Assembly (NCBI GenBank): GCA_027886175.1
Contig: JAJNNQ010000024.1
Coordinates: 27,755,001 to 27,819,000, forward strand
Source of the DNA: Phylloscopus collybita
Taxonomy: Eukaryota > Chordata > Aves > Passeriformes > Phylloscopidae
Length of the DNA: 64,000 nt
Direction of reading: 5' to 3'
The position numbers and the translations under genes were made by a program. The notes below the pieces were generated by a model. The model saw only the letters and a list, made by a program, of their open reading frames with translations, searched no databases and had not been told where the DNA came from. This document shows positions 30,992 through 41,399 of this stretch, one piece after another; the first letter of the stretch is position 1; the number at the start of each line of letters is the position of its first letter.

Positions 30992-33011
30992 CTACCCCTC
31001 CCAGCTAGGCTGGAAGCTCTACCAGCCTGTAGGAGCAGGGTTGTATTTGTCCACATGCAACTCACCCAGGAAAAGGTGGAGGGGCTCCCTGGAGGGCTTC
31101 TCGCATGTAGCAGCGGGATGGGAGAATTTTGTGCATGTGACAGCCATAGGCTGGTTAGTAAAATCTTTGCTTTGCTGGTAATCACAATGAGTTGGGGCCC
31201 TCCAGCTGTGACTCAGAACTATTCCAGTCATGCTGAGCAAAACAGCCCTCATGGAGCTCTGGCTGCTGTGCTGCCTGCAGTGGGCTCCTGCCCATCTTCT
31301 CTTCTGCAGGACCTGGGAGGAAGAAGGGGTCTGGCACGCATCTGGTGCTGAGACCTTCAACCTTTAATGTAAAAATGCCTAAAATATGCTATGGTGTCAG
31401 TGCAGATCCCTGCACAGCAATTTTAAGCTGACTGATGAGAGGTCTTTTTTTTTTTTTTTATTTCCCAGATACCTCTAATGCATCCTATTTCAGAAAAAAA
31501 CAGCACACCATTTCACTACCACCCTGCCCTGTTTCATGCCGCTTTCTTCTCCTGAGATACCACAACAGATGTGTTAAAGCAGTTGCCCCTGAGACACTGG
31601 CATAATCTCCCCTCAAGGGGAAAGGTGTGGGTAGAAAGGAGGGACAGGAAGTGGCTGTGGGTAGGAGATGGATGCTCAAGTTTTCCACAGTCACAGGCTT
31701 CTCATAGGGCTTTCGAAAAACCTTTCCATGCCTCAGTTCTCCATGTGAACTGTGCCAGCAGGGTCCAGGGATGGTATGATAGACAGACTCACAGGGATTA
31801 GTGCTTTAAGCAGGCAGGGAGCCTGGGGCAGGTCTGGGCTCCTGAAGGTTTTGGTGTCATGGAGAGCTGGAGAAGGAGATGCAGCTGCTGCTGACCATGT
31901 TTTCCGGAGAGCTGGCTCAGAAACCAGGTCAGGTATGTTCCTGTGAGAGGTGCTGAGATCTCTGTGAAAGTCCAGTGATTCACAGCCAAGCCGTGAGCCA
32001 GTGTGAAACTTTGGCCCAAAGATGTTGCCCCAAGAACTGGGGTGTGAATGGTGCAGACTGAGCTCTGATCCAGGGACCTCAGCAATTACAAATAATATCA
32101 TAATAATTTAATCATTACTAATAAAGTAAAAGAAATAAACCACATGATCTGAGGCAGTATGTTCCTGTCTGAAAAACCTCAGGGCACACACAGCCCATCC
32201 ATTTCCATCAGTCCCCTGCCTTTTTCTTGGAGGAGATGGGATCACTAGACTCCTGCCCAGCCTTGGCCATGATCAGTATGTCCAAGCATGTGTCCATGTG
32301 TCTGTCTGCATGCACCCATGCACGCCTGCATTAACCACTGGCACTGCTTCCACCCAGCTCTGTGGGGCCAGACCCTAAAAGAAGGATCCCACATGGAGCA
32401 CACCTATTTGGGGAGCACACCTATTTGGGATGGATAGGTCTGGGGTGACATCTGCACCTCAGGTTTCTCCCAGCCATGAGAGCAGCAGCATATTTAATAA
32501 CATCTTGATGATTGGAGGGGTGTTTAATTTAGTGGTGTGGCGCCTGCTGCTGCTGACGGAGCTGTTCCCAGCAGATTTACACCTGTTTCAGTGGAGTGGC
32601 TGCTCACACTCTCCTCTGCTCCCAGCCTCTTGTGCTGCCCCTCAGAAACTTTCCCCTCCCCTGCCTGGACAGTGACGCCTGTTGGGGCACAGCTGACAGG
32701 CTGTGCTGGGGTGAGCTCAGTGTGCCACCAGGAACCTCATTCCTTTTGAATGATAAGCCAGACAAGCTTAGCACACTCCTTAATTTTGTAAGGAGACAGA
32801 GACAATTTGCTGCTCTTGAATTTCTGCTCCATTTTTACCTTCTTCTTCTCCTCCTCTAACTGGGTTTTATACTGTCTGGGATGGTCCTGAGTCTGTCTAA
32901 AAAGTTAATTCATATCAGGCACTTGCATTTCTAGGGTGAATAAGTTTCCAGGCAGCCCAGATGTCTTCCAGGCAGTCCATTATGCATGCTCTGGGCATGT
33001 GGTGTTGTGGT

Positions 33012-33012
<1 letters not shown>
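30992..33012. other. Intergenic stretch, no gene seen
   Basis: No coding frame or interspersed repeat was recognised. It contains a T-run at 31445-31459 and a 17-bp tandem duplication (GGAGCACACCTATTTGG twice, 32395-32428). Confidence 0.65.
32395..32428 (+). repeat. Perfect 17-bp tandem duplication
   Basis: GGAGCACACCTATTTGG occurs twice back to back with no mismatch, so it is a recent slippage or short duplication. Confidence 0.9.

Positions 33013-33067
<55 letters not shown>
33013..33067. repeat. Uninterrupted T55 homopolymer
   Basis: There are fifty-five consecutive T on the plus strand. Birds lack abundant poly(A)-tailed SINEs, and no element is recognisable beside it. Confidence 0.95.
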
Positions 33068-33068
<1 letters not shown>

Positions 33069-33249
33069 TGCCAGGCAGATTTTGTAAATTTTTCAAATTC
33101 TTCTACATGAATGAGTCCTACTGGCAGCAAACCCACCATGGATATTGGTGTGTAGCTGGGGTACAGTTACCCAGTGTTACCAAGAATTCAGAAGTAATGA
33201 CTCAAGCATCCCCTTCCCTTGGATCATTAAGACAGCCTAGAAATATGGA

Positions 33250-33739
33250 GATCTGAAAAGTGTCTTGCTTGTGACATCTTTCTTTGGCAATTTCAGGGTA
33301 CCTCTGCTCAAGCTTTTACCTGCAGTCACGGAGGAGAGAAAAGCTTCTCTACTAAAGCATCCCTGTTCGAAAATGAAAGTGGAAATGTTTGGGTAATAGC
33401 ATGAAACCTGCTATGAAGAGCCACACAAGGATCAGAAAATCACAAACTGTAGGATGATACGGTGGATGTTTAGCAAAAACTTGGAGACCTCGCCTCCCTC
33501 CTTAGGCATGGCTGAACACTTTTGCTGAAGCTGATGGTGGGAAGAGGCATTTAATAGAATCACAGAGGCATAAAGTAGTTTGGGTTGGAAAGGACCTTAA
33601 AGACCATCTGATTCCAATCCCCCTGCCATGGGCAGAAATGCCTTCCACTAGACCAGGTTGCTCAGAGCCCCATCCAGCCTGGCTTTGAGCTCTTCCAAAG
33701 ATGGTGTATCTAGAACTTCTTGGGGCAACCTGTTCCAGT
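33250..33739 (+). repeat. Direct duplication, copy 1 (includes CR1 part)
   Basis: This aligns with 37587-38060 in the same orientation with high identity. Long shared blocks include CTCTGCTCAAGCTTTTACCT and CTTGGAGACCTC. The first ~300 bp are not CR1; the rest is the 3' end of a minus-strand CR1. Copy 1 retains extra internal sequence near 33420-33440 that copy 2 lacks. Confidence 0.9.
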
Positions 33740-33910
33740 ACCTTACCACCCTCAGAGTAAAGAATTTCTTTCTAATATGTAATGTAACCTACTCTTCTTC
33801 AGTTTAAAGCCACTATCCCTTCTCTATCAAACTCTCTATCACTACATGCCCTTGTAAAAAAATCTCAGCCTTATTGAAAAAATGTCTCTGCCATACTGAA
33901 AATCAGCCAC
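33554..33910 (-). mobile_element. CR1 LINE fragment
   Basis: Beginning AATAGAATCACAGAGGCATA, the plus strand reads the reverse of a CR1 3' end, with GGAAAGGACCTTAAAGACCA and CCCCATCCAGCCTGGCTTTG. It continues past the shared duplication to about 33910. Confidence 0.92.
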
Positions 33911-34620
33911 TACCCACAATTCTTGTGGTTAGCAGAAACATTTGGGCAGCAGAAACATTTTGCAGCTTCTTCTGAATCTTTCTGCCCCCTCCTTAGAAAT
34001 GGCCACCCACTCTTGAAGAAACATTGGCTTGCCTTGGTGAAGAGTCTCTTCATCCTGGGACAGAGGACTGGCCCATTGGCTGTGTCTGCTGTGGGAGGCT
34101 GGGAAGCAGAGGCTGGGAAACAGAGGCTCCACCTGGGTAGGCTGGATGCTCAGAGGAGCCCTGCTAGATGAAAGATACCTCAGCAGCAGCCTCCTGCACC
34201 AGCTCTATGCTGAGAAAGAAAGAAAAAAATGCCCAACACCCCCAAAACATGCAGTCAGTGCTTTCCTGGAGAAAAAGCAGTACCTGTGTCTCTTCAAGCC
34301 TGGGACTAGCAGGGTGTTATGCCAGAGCATGATTTGGCTTTTCTTTCTAACCTGAGGTTCCTAGTTAAGTACCACCTGGCAGCACCCCTGAGCTGCAGCC
34401 TGGGTCATGGTTTCCATAAAGGGCTGCTGGGTTCACTCTTATTTATAACGCTTGCCCCAGGCTCAGCGTGTCAGCTTGCAGAAGTCAGCTCTCCCCTGGG
34501 AGCAGGGAGTCATTCCACAGGCTGTGCTCCTGTTTCCATCCCCGCCTGCCAAGGGGCCTCCCACCCTCTGGCAGATGGGACCTGGGGGTGGCTGGTTGAG
34601 GGGCCTGGCAGAATGGTTGG
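33911..34620. other. Intergenic stretch, no gene seen
   Basis: A short imperfect tandem repeat of about 14 bp (GAGGCTGGGAAGCA and variants) lies near 34095-34128. A MEF2-like TTATTTATAA sits near 34440. Nothing else was recognised. Confidence 0.6.
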
Positions 34621-34698
34621 TTTCAGACCCTCATCTGCACCACTAGAGGAAAGGTCCTGTTTCCTCAGCAGCAAAGGAGGTGAACACTCCTGGGACTT
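34621..34698 (+). repeat. 78-bp dispersed repeat, copy B
   Basis: This is the partner of 25462-25539, 9.1 kb away in the intergenic region and about 96% identical by eye. Confidence 0.8.
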
Positions 34699-37527
34699 TA
34701 CCCCCCAGGGTAAAGAGCAGGAGGAAAGAGGGTGCACAGGAGATACAGTGCCTGGTTTCTAGTGTAAACTCTAGGAAGTAGGTGTATGGCTTCCTCTAGT
34801 GTGCTCCAGGGAAAGTGGGAACCACTATATCTCTGTGGGAGACAGGTTGTCTGCAGGAAGGTGAAGAGTTTTCGTCTTCAGGTGCATTTTAATAGGGTAA
34901 GGAGGATCACAAAAAACTAAGGCATGGCTCCAGCTTGGTCCCTTCTTCTCTGAGTTCATCAAAGATGGCTTCAGACTGACTCTTAGAGCTGCCAGCTGTA
35001 CCACATGGTACACTCCAAATGGAATTGTACCAAAGAGAACATCAGACCACCAGATGCCAGCCTGTGGCCAACGTTCAGACATTTCTCATGGCTTGGCAGC
35101 AAGCCATGACATTGCTCTCAACAGGTCCCTTGCTGGGTGCTGTGGTCCTAGTGAATGCAGAAGATCCCTGACTGAGGGATATATTGATGGGCAGGAGACA
35201 AAAGCCAGCTTGGAGGATGTGGCAGGTTTTAGAAGTGAGACTGTATGCTGGTGGTGTTCTTCATCCTCTTGTGTCTCAGAGCACGTGCGTGGGGTGAGGA
35301 ACTAGCACTGCCAGCTCGGCTCTTCTGCCTCTTACACGTCACAGCTGTGTGTAGCACCCGCACACTGACGGCTGCAACTAAGCTCCTACAAAGCTTCCTG
35401 GATTAGCAGGTGGGGATATACAGGGCAGGGATGCAGTAATTTGAGCTGGAGTAGTTAGTGCAGTCAGGCAAATGTCACATGTAAAAAGAGGATCTAAAAT
35501 GATCTAGCACAGCAGTTTGTGCTCAGTTCTTACTGGCCAGTAGCAGAAACCAAGATAGCTTTATTTTAGTAAATATAACTGATACCGTTCATCCTTGGTC
35601 AATGTATTTTTCTTGTTGGGTTTATTTTCCTTTTTTTTCCCTATTTTTTTATTACTTTCTATTTCAATCCATTACAGAGGGAAAGATTTCCAGGAGGATT
35701 GTAGAGCTTTCATTATGCTCTCTGGGATGTTTTGACAAAGATACCTCACCTCACCATAAAGTGGTGTTTCCTGGACTACTTACATTACTTTTTTGCCAGA
35801 GTTAAAGCCTGCAGATTTAAGAACACAATGCCCTTTTAAACACCAATTCAAGCTGCATTAATTTCAGGATCACTATTTCATTTGCAAATAGCAGATTTTT
35901 GGGGTTTAAACAGCCAATTAGATACTTAAGACTTGTCCTGCAAAGATGTGAAACTGGAATTTTTTTCCTGCTCCTAGAGTTTGTTCTGATTGCTATTTGT
36001 CCAGATCAGACATACAGAGAAGAGATTTAGGCAGCTAAATGAATCAGAACAGGGCCTGAGTCACTGATGCATTTAATTTTTTTCAAATCTGATGAAGACC
36101 CTGAGTATTTAAGACTTAAGGTAGTCCTTTCGACTTCCATGTGTTGTGATCATATAGAGAACTATGTGGCTGAACAGCATCATTTATCCTGACAGTGTCA
36201 ACCCAAATAACTGCACATGCTTAAAAGGGGAAGACTACCCAGCAACCATCTCAGGCAGGCTTTCAATGACATTAATTGAGGTGTTAATTGAAAAAACCCA
36301 GCTAAAACTCTCCAGCGGCAGAAAGAACAGATCCTGCAACATAAAGGACTTATGTGTGTTTTAATTCGACAGAATGGTTTGGAGTGAAAGTATGTGTTTT
36401 GAATGTTTTGAATGGCAATATTTTCATTTTTATCCAAAATTCCCTTCCTCAGATGAGGAAAGGAGATGAGATGTGTCTCAGATGAGAGCTGGGAGACCAC
36501 TGCTTGAGGATCAGGCCCTAATACGTGCACGCGCACACAGACGTGCACATGTATACTCATATTTACAGGAAACGTTTTGAAGGAAACCTGGGGAGCCTGG
36601 TACTCAGGAAGAGGTTGCAGGAGTGGCCAAACCTGCCCAGAGTTATCCAGCCCTGAGAGAATTTCACTTACTAAACTCTAGTGAACCAAACACTATGACC
36701 AGCTGCTGTCTTATAGCTATCCAGTGACAGTAGCTTGGCTTTTTTTTTTGGCCTGTAAATTACTGTACACAGGTGGGGAATTTATTAGCATAAGTAAAAT
36801 TAGGAAGCAGCACTCCATCTATCTCCCCACTGACACTGACAGGCTGTGAGATGTTGACCTTCTCTGAAGTGTTAGTCTGGATGGCCCTGAACCCAGCAAA
36901 AACACTTAGGCCTGTGCTTAATTTTGCATCCCATTAGGTCTGCCCTTGTGCTACAAGTTAAGTATGTGGGTCACTGTTTTCCTGGATCAGAGCCCAACTC
37001 TTGAAGGTCCTTCAAGATTTAGCTAGATAGAGCTTCTTAAATGATATGAGGCAATTAATGTAATGGGATTTCTGCTCTCTTTTCTGTTGGTGGCTGATTT
37101 GTGATAGGGAGGCTGGGCTGCACAGAAGTATACAGCCAGCCATCAACAGTTTCTCACAAACTATCAACTATAAATACGTTAATAATTTTTAATTATCAAA
37201 GTCTCTGGGAGATCAGCCTTTTTGTAGCTGATCATTCCTGGACTCCTTGCAGATCCAGCATCCACATGCCAAGGTCTAAATTAAGAGCCAAACTCTGAAG
37301 CTCAAAAGTGACTTTGCTTTAGCTAGGAGCTGTCAGAAGACTGAGAACAGCTACTGCAGGATGATCAGGTCTTCAGACTGAGGTGGTGGCTCTTGACTCT
37401 CCTTGGTGGTAGGATATAGCCCCCTATATCCCATGTACAGTGGTGTGCCTGGCATGGCAGGAGACAGGGACTGATCTTTCTTTCCATCTCCTCCAACACA
37501 GACAAAGGAGGCGACCATGACCTGGAA
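34699..37527. other. Intergenic stretch, no gene seen
   Basis: No coding frame, RNA gene or interspersed repeat was recognised. The segment is AT-rich from 35560 to 36130 with several TTTAAG-type runs. Confidence 0.6.
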
Positions 37528-37586
37528 CCATAGAATCACAGAATGTTTGGGGTTGGAAGGAGCCTTAAAGATCATCTAGTTCTAGG
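37528..37586 (-). mobile_element. CR1 LINE, 3' end only
   Basis: CATAGAATCACAGAATGTTT followed by GGGGTTGGAAGGAGCCTTAA and AGATCATCTAGTTCT is the inverted terminal ~58 bp of a CR1. It abuts the duplicated segment directly. Confidence 0.85.
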
Positions 37587-38060
37587 GATCTGAGAAGCAC
37601 CTTGCTCATGGTATTTCTCCAGCATGGCAGCTTCAGGATGCCTCTGCTCAAGCTTTTACCTGCAGTCACAGAGGAGAGAAAAGCTTCTCTATTAAAGCAT
37701 CTCTGTTCAAAATTGAAAGCAGAAATGTTTGGGTAATAGCATGAAACATGTCATGAAGTCACAAACTGTAGGATGAAATGGTGGAAGGTTAGCAAAAACT
37801 TGGAGACCTCACTTCCCTCCTTAGGCATGGCTGAACACTTTTGCTGAAGCTGATGGTGGGAAGAGGCATTTAATAGAATCACAGAGGCATAAAGTAGTTT
37901 GGGTTGGAAAGGACCTTAAAGACCATCTGGTTCCAATCCCCCTGCCATGCGGCAAGGAATGCCTTCCACTAGACCAGGTTGCTCAGAGCCCCATCCAGCC
38001 TGGCTTTGAGCTCTTCCAGAGATGGGGCACCTAGAGCTTCTCTGGGCAACCTGTCCCAGT
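37587..38060 (+). repeat. Direct duplication, copy 2
   Basis: This is the partner of 33250-33739. Identity stops soon after GGGCAACCTGTCCCAG at 38060, where copy 1 continues as CR1 to about 33910. Copy 2 is therefore truncated on the CR1 5' side. It is bounded on its low side by another short CR1 3' end (37528-37586). Confidence 0.9.
37867..38060 (-). mobile_element. CR1 LINE fragment inside duplication copy 2
   Basis: This is a near-identical counterpart of 33554-33739, truncated at about 38060. The shared non-CR1 flank shows it was copied together with its 3' flank rather than inserted independently. Confidence 0.88.
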
Positions 38061-38199
38061 GTCGTGTTTTTGAGACCCTCAGCTTTTACTCAGCTTTAGA
38101 TATCTGTGTGCAGCCAGCCCCTGTGTCCCCGCTCCTCCTTGGCGGCCGCTGCCGTGCCCGCCGTGCCTCCCCTGCCCGCGGCCGCCGCCTCACGGGGAG

Positions 38200-38214
38200 C
38201 CGCCAGGTGGCGCT
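38200..38214 (+). promoter_or_regulatory. Perfect CTCF-type motif
   Basis: CCGCCAGGTGGCGCT fits the CTCF consensus CC-R-S-Y-AG-R-K-GGC-R-S at every position. It lies in the CpG-rich block between a cardiac and a neuronal gene, so a boundary role is plausible. Occupancy cannot be judged from sequence. Confidence 0.55.
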
Positions 38215-38296
38215 GCAGCCCCGCGCGTGGCGCCGCGCGCCGCGCCCGCCTTGTCCCGGCAGCTGCGCGCGGGGCGTGAGGGGCGTCCCGGGGAGG

Positions 38297-38464
38297 GACA
38301 CGGGGACAGCCCGAGGGAGCAGGGACACAGGGACAGCCCGAGGAAGCAGGGACAGCCCGAGGGAGCAGGGACACGGGGACAGCCCGAGGGAGCAGGGACA
38401 GCCCGAGGGAGCAGGGACACGGGGACAGCCCGAGGGAGCAGGGACACGGACAGCCCGAGGGAGC
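38297..38464 (+). repeat. GC-rich minisatellite, 27/19-bp units
   Basis: About seven tandem units built on GGGACAGCCCGAGGGAGCA are present. Some carry an additional GGGACACG, giving alternating 27-bp and 19-bp spacing. The units differ by only a few bases, indicating recent expansion. Confidence 0.92.
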
Positions 38465-38654
38465 TGTGGGACACAGGGCAAGCCGCGCCTGGTGCCGCCT
38501 GTGCCGTGCCGTGGCCTGCCTCGCCCGCTCAGTGCTTCCTGACCCCCACGCAGCCCCGTTCAGAGAGCGGCTCCGGTTCTAGAAGCACCTTCGCCGTGCT
38601 TCGCTGGTGGTGCCAGCAGCGTGTGCTTATGGCCTAAAGGTCCAGCAGTGTCCT

Positions 38655-39240
38655 GGGGTGCTTTAGGAAGAGCAACGCCAGCAGGTCGAGGGGGTTGATC
38701 TTATCCCTCTGCTCAGTCCTGGCGAGGCTGCATCTGCAGTGCTGTGCCCAGTTCTGGGCTCCTCAGGACAAGAGAGACATGGACCTCCTGGAGCAGGCCC
38801 AGTGGAAAATTGATTAGATGATTAAGGGACTGGGAGCATCTGCCTTGCAAAGAATGGCTGAGGGAGCTGTACCTGTTCAGCCTCAAGAAGAGAAGACAGA
38901 GAGAACCTTATCAACTTATTCAAATATCAGAAGGGAGGATGTCAAGAGGATGGAGCCAAACTCCTGTTGGTAGTGCCCAGCAACAGGACAAAGGGCAACA
39001 GACAGAAACTGGAACACAGGAAGCTCTGCCTGAACATGAGGAAGAACTTCTTTATGGTACAGGTTACAGAGCATTGGGACAGATTGCCCGGAGAGGATGT
39101 GGAATCTCCTTCCATGGAAATATTCAAGAACTGCCTGGACACTATCCTGTCCAGTGTGCTCCCCTCCATGCTTGAGCAGGGAGGTTGCACAAGATGATCT
39201 ACAGAGATGCCTTCCAGCTTTACATATTATGAAATACTGT
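38655..39240 (+). mobile_element. CR1 LINE fragment (~590 bp)
   Basis: CTGTGCCCAGTTCTGGGCTC, GCTGTACCTGTTCAGCCTCA and GAACATGAGGAAGAACTTCT are in the order of the CR1 3' region on the plus strand. It is one of the longer copies in the window and reaches the 3' end near TTATGAAATACTGTG. Confidence 0.92.
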
Positions 39241-39820
39241 GTTTTAACCAGGACCTATACAGAGTCTGGGCTCCAGAGTGTCCATGGACAGGGTCTGCGC
39301 AGCTGACAGAGTGTCTGCAACGTGAGAAGGAGTGGTGGGGAGTCACAGGACTTTGGAGGTAACTGCTAGAGTGAAATTCAAGTTCTGGCTTTCCACTTTT
39401 AAATTCTGAGGCTCTGCCTGGTCCCCAAAGTTGCAGAGAGCAGCTTACAGCCATGATATACGGCAGGGTTTTAAAGGGTCAGAAACCAAAATGTAAAAAA
39501 GCTCACTCCTTCCCAACCAAATACGAACGTAAAAGTATATTTATGCAAATTAAATCTTACAATTTAAAAATAGTCATGTAACTTCGACAGCTGCGATTTT
39601 TGAACAGGTAAAAATGGGTCTGCTGCATTTTAGGGATGTAATAAACCCTTCTCCCAAGGCTGAATCCAGCTCCAAGGCACACCCACCCCCACCTTCCCCA
39701 CGGTGGGCTGCTTTTTATACGTTCTGCCAGCACTTACGGAAACAAAGCTACATGGCCAGTTGGGCTCAGGTTTAGCCTTGTCTGCTGGGGCCCCTTTTCA
39801 CACCAATTCAGACAGCCTGG
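39241..39820. other. Intergenic stretch with octamer motif
   Basis: No gene was seen. The stretch 39520-39610 is AT-rich and includes ATGCAAAT (39543-39550), a perfect POU octamer followed by TAAAT. A TATA-like TTTTTATACG lies near 39711. Confidence 0.5.
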
Positions 39821-39839
39821 CATCACTCTCCCTCTTTGT

Positions 39840-40110
39840 ACACCGGCGAGAGGGGCAGGTCGGGGCACACAGCACAGCGAGGAGCGGCGGGGTCTCCAGG
39901 CAGCGCTCGGCGAGCGCTGGCGGGCACAGATGGTGTTATTTCCCCCCGAGGGCCGCGGGGTGCCCGCAGCGATGCTGGTGCGCGGCTGAGCAGGGCGCTG
40001 GGATTTGCATGTGCCCTTTGCACGCCAGGCGCCGACTATTTAAATGACAATGGGGCCAGGGGCAGGTTAGGTATATATATAGACAGAGAGATATTTCTCT
40101 GTCTGCATGG
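39840..40110. promoter_or_regulatory. GC-rich element with POU and SOX motifs
   Basis: A CpG-containing block (39840-40035) is followed by ATTTGCAT (POU octamer, 40003-40010), a TATA-like CTATTTAAATG (near 40036) and ACAATGG (SOX, 40047-40053). A 9-bp inverted repeat AGACAGAGA/TCTCTGTCT lies at 40081-40104. It could be a neural enhancer for NHLH2 or an unannotated promoter. No exon is evident. Confidence 0.4.
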
Positions 40111-40204
40111 GCTGCTGCTGGCAGCTGCAGTCCAGCAGCCATCCTCGCCTCCCCTATCAATATCCTTTCCCCTGAGCTGGAAGGACTAAGGGATAATTTA
40201 GTCT

Positions 40205-41399
40205 TTATGCTAGTTTGGACTTTGTCTGATTACCAGCTGAGCCTGATTACACAGGCCTTGCTGTCCCTTCTGGGAAATAGTCCAGACAGCACAGAGGGGC
40301 CACTGCTCCTCCTGCCAGTTTTGCCACTGCCAATCCCTCTGATTTTATTTTGGATTGCGGGAGGGGTGGCTTGTTCTCTCTGCTGTCCTCCCTGTGCGCC
40401 CACTGTCAGGGACCAAAGGACCTAATTTTTCTTGAGGACCATAAATCACGTTCAAACACAGGGCTTGAATATGAACATGTAAAGCCAGCTGGTGGGGAGT
40501 TGAGCTCTTGTGACTACTGATGACATGGAGCTGCAGCAAAGTGGGGCCCATCTTCAAGTGGGCCTCCTTACCCACCCCAGTCTCCCTTTTCTTTCATTGT
40601 TTGGCACCTCAGTATGTGTCAGTGGGTGCCTTGGACATGTGTATAACTGGGAGCAAGAGTGAGCTGTCAGGTAGAAACCAATCCAGGCAGCAAAGCTGAA
40701 GATCTGTTCCAGCTGAGCATCCCAGCTCCAGCTATTTCACTGAGAACAGAGCGAGTGTCAGGCCAGGCAGCAAAGTACTGGGAACTGACAGCAGCCAGCA
40801 GTTGCAGTCCAGCAGCCAGCCCATCCTCCCCCACGACTTGCCACTTAGGAACACTTGGATCAGCCAGACACAAGATTCAGATCTCCGTCCATATCTCCAG
40901 TTCTAACAGAGTTCAGAGGAAGTGAAGTTTTGGCTTTGGACTTATGCAATTTTCAAAGCTAATGAACAGATGGTGTTTTACTTGCTGTCTCCAGCCCCTT
41001 TGTATTAGCTGTGATCCAAGTCTAAACACCATAGATGAATTAGGATGGTCATGTTCCACATTCACTTGGAGAGGAATTATGTGGGGAGATGGAGGGACAT
41101 AATGCAAAAAGTCCTAGAGCCAGGACCAGTTTAAAAACACCTCTGCACAGCTGGAGCAGTGTGTTGCATAGAGGAGTTGCCACAACTTCTGAAGCTCAAT
41201 GAAAACACTTGACCCTTGACTTGACCTGAGACCTCTGGTTATTGATCCCAGAAAAACTTAAGAGAGAGGACAGTTGCATTCTGGCTACAGCAGCTCTGGC
41301 TCCTGAATGGCTCCTCCTGTTTTAGGAACTGTCACACTGAGCTCTTCCTTCAGCCTCTCAGCACTATCTCGACACCTTCTGAGTGACTAGGACTGTATG
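40205..41399. other. Intergenic stretch, no gene seen
   Basis: No gene was recognised. A 15-bp word GCAGTCCAGCAGCCA occurs at about 40125 and 40805 with similar flanks. It may be a short duplication or coincidence. Confidence 0.55.

Larger units (their letters stand above)
38120..38640. other. CpG-rich block in the intergenic region
   Basis: There is an abrupt rise in G+C and CpG (for example GGCGGCCGCTGCCGTGCCCG) over about 500 bp, directly after the truncated CR1 end. It contains a perfect CTCF-type motif and a minisatellite. Long open frames on both strands are by-products of the composition. It is 13 kb upstream of the CASQ2 start codon and 23 kb from NHLH2. A CpG-island promoter for an unknown transcript is possible, but I see no supporting exon. 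Confidence 0.6.

Noticed and set aside
37979..38542. 187-codon plus-strand frame and matching minus-strand frames
   Set aside because: It begins inside a CR1 remnant and continues through the CpG block and minisatellite; the Arg/Gly/Pro-rich translation comes from the repeat units.
40110..40830. Repeated 15-bp word GCAGTCCAGCAGCCA near 40125 and 40805
   Set aside because: Similarity does not extend clearly into the flanks, and CAG/CTG-rich words recur by chance.
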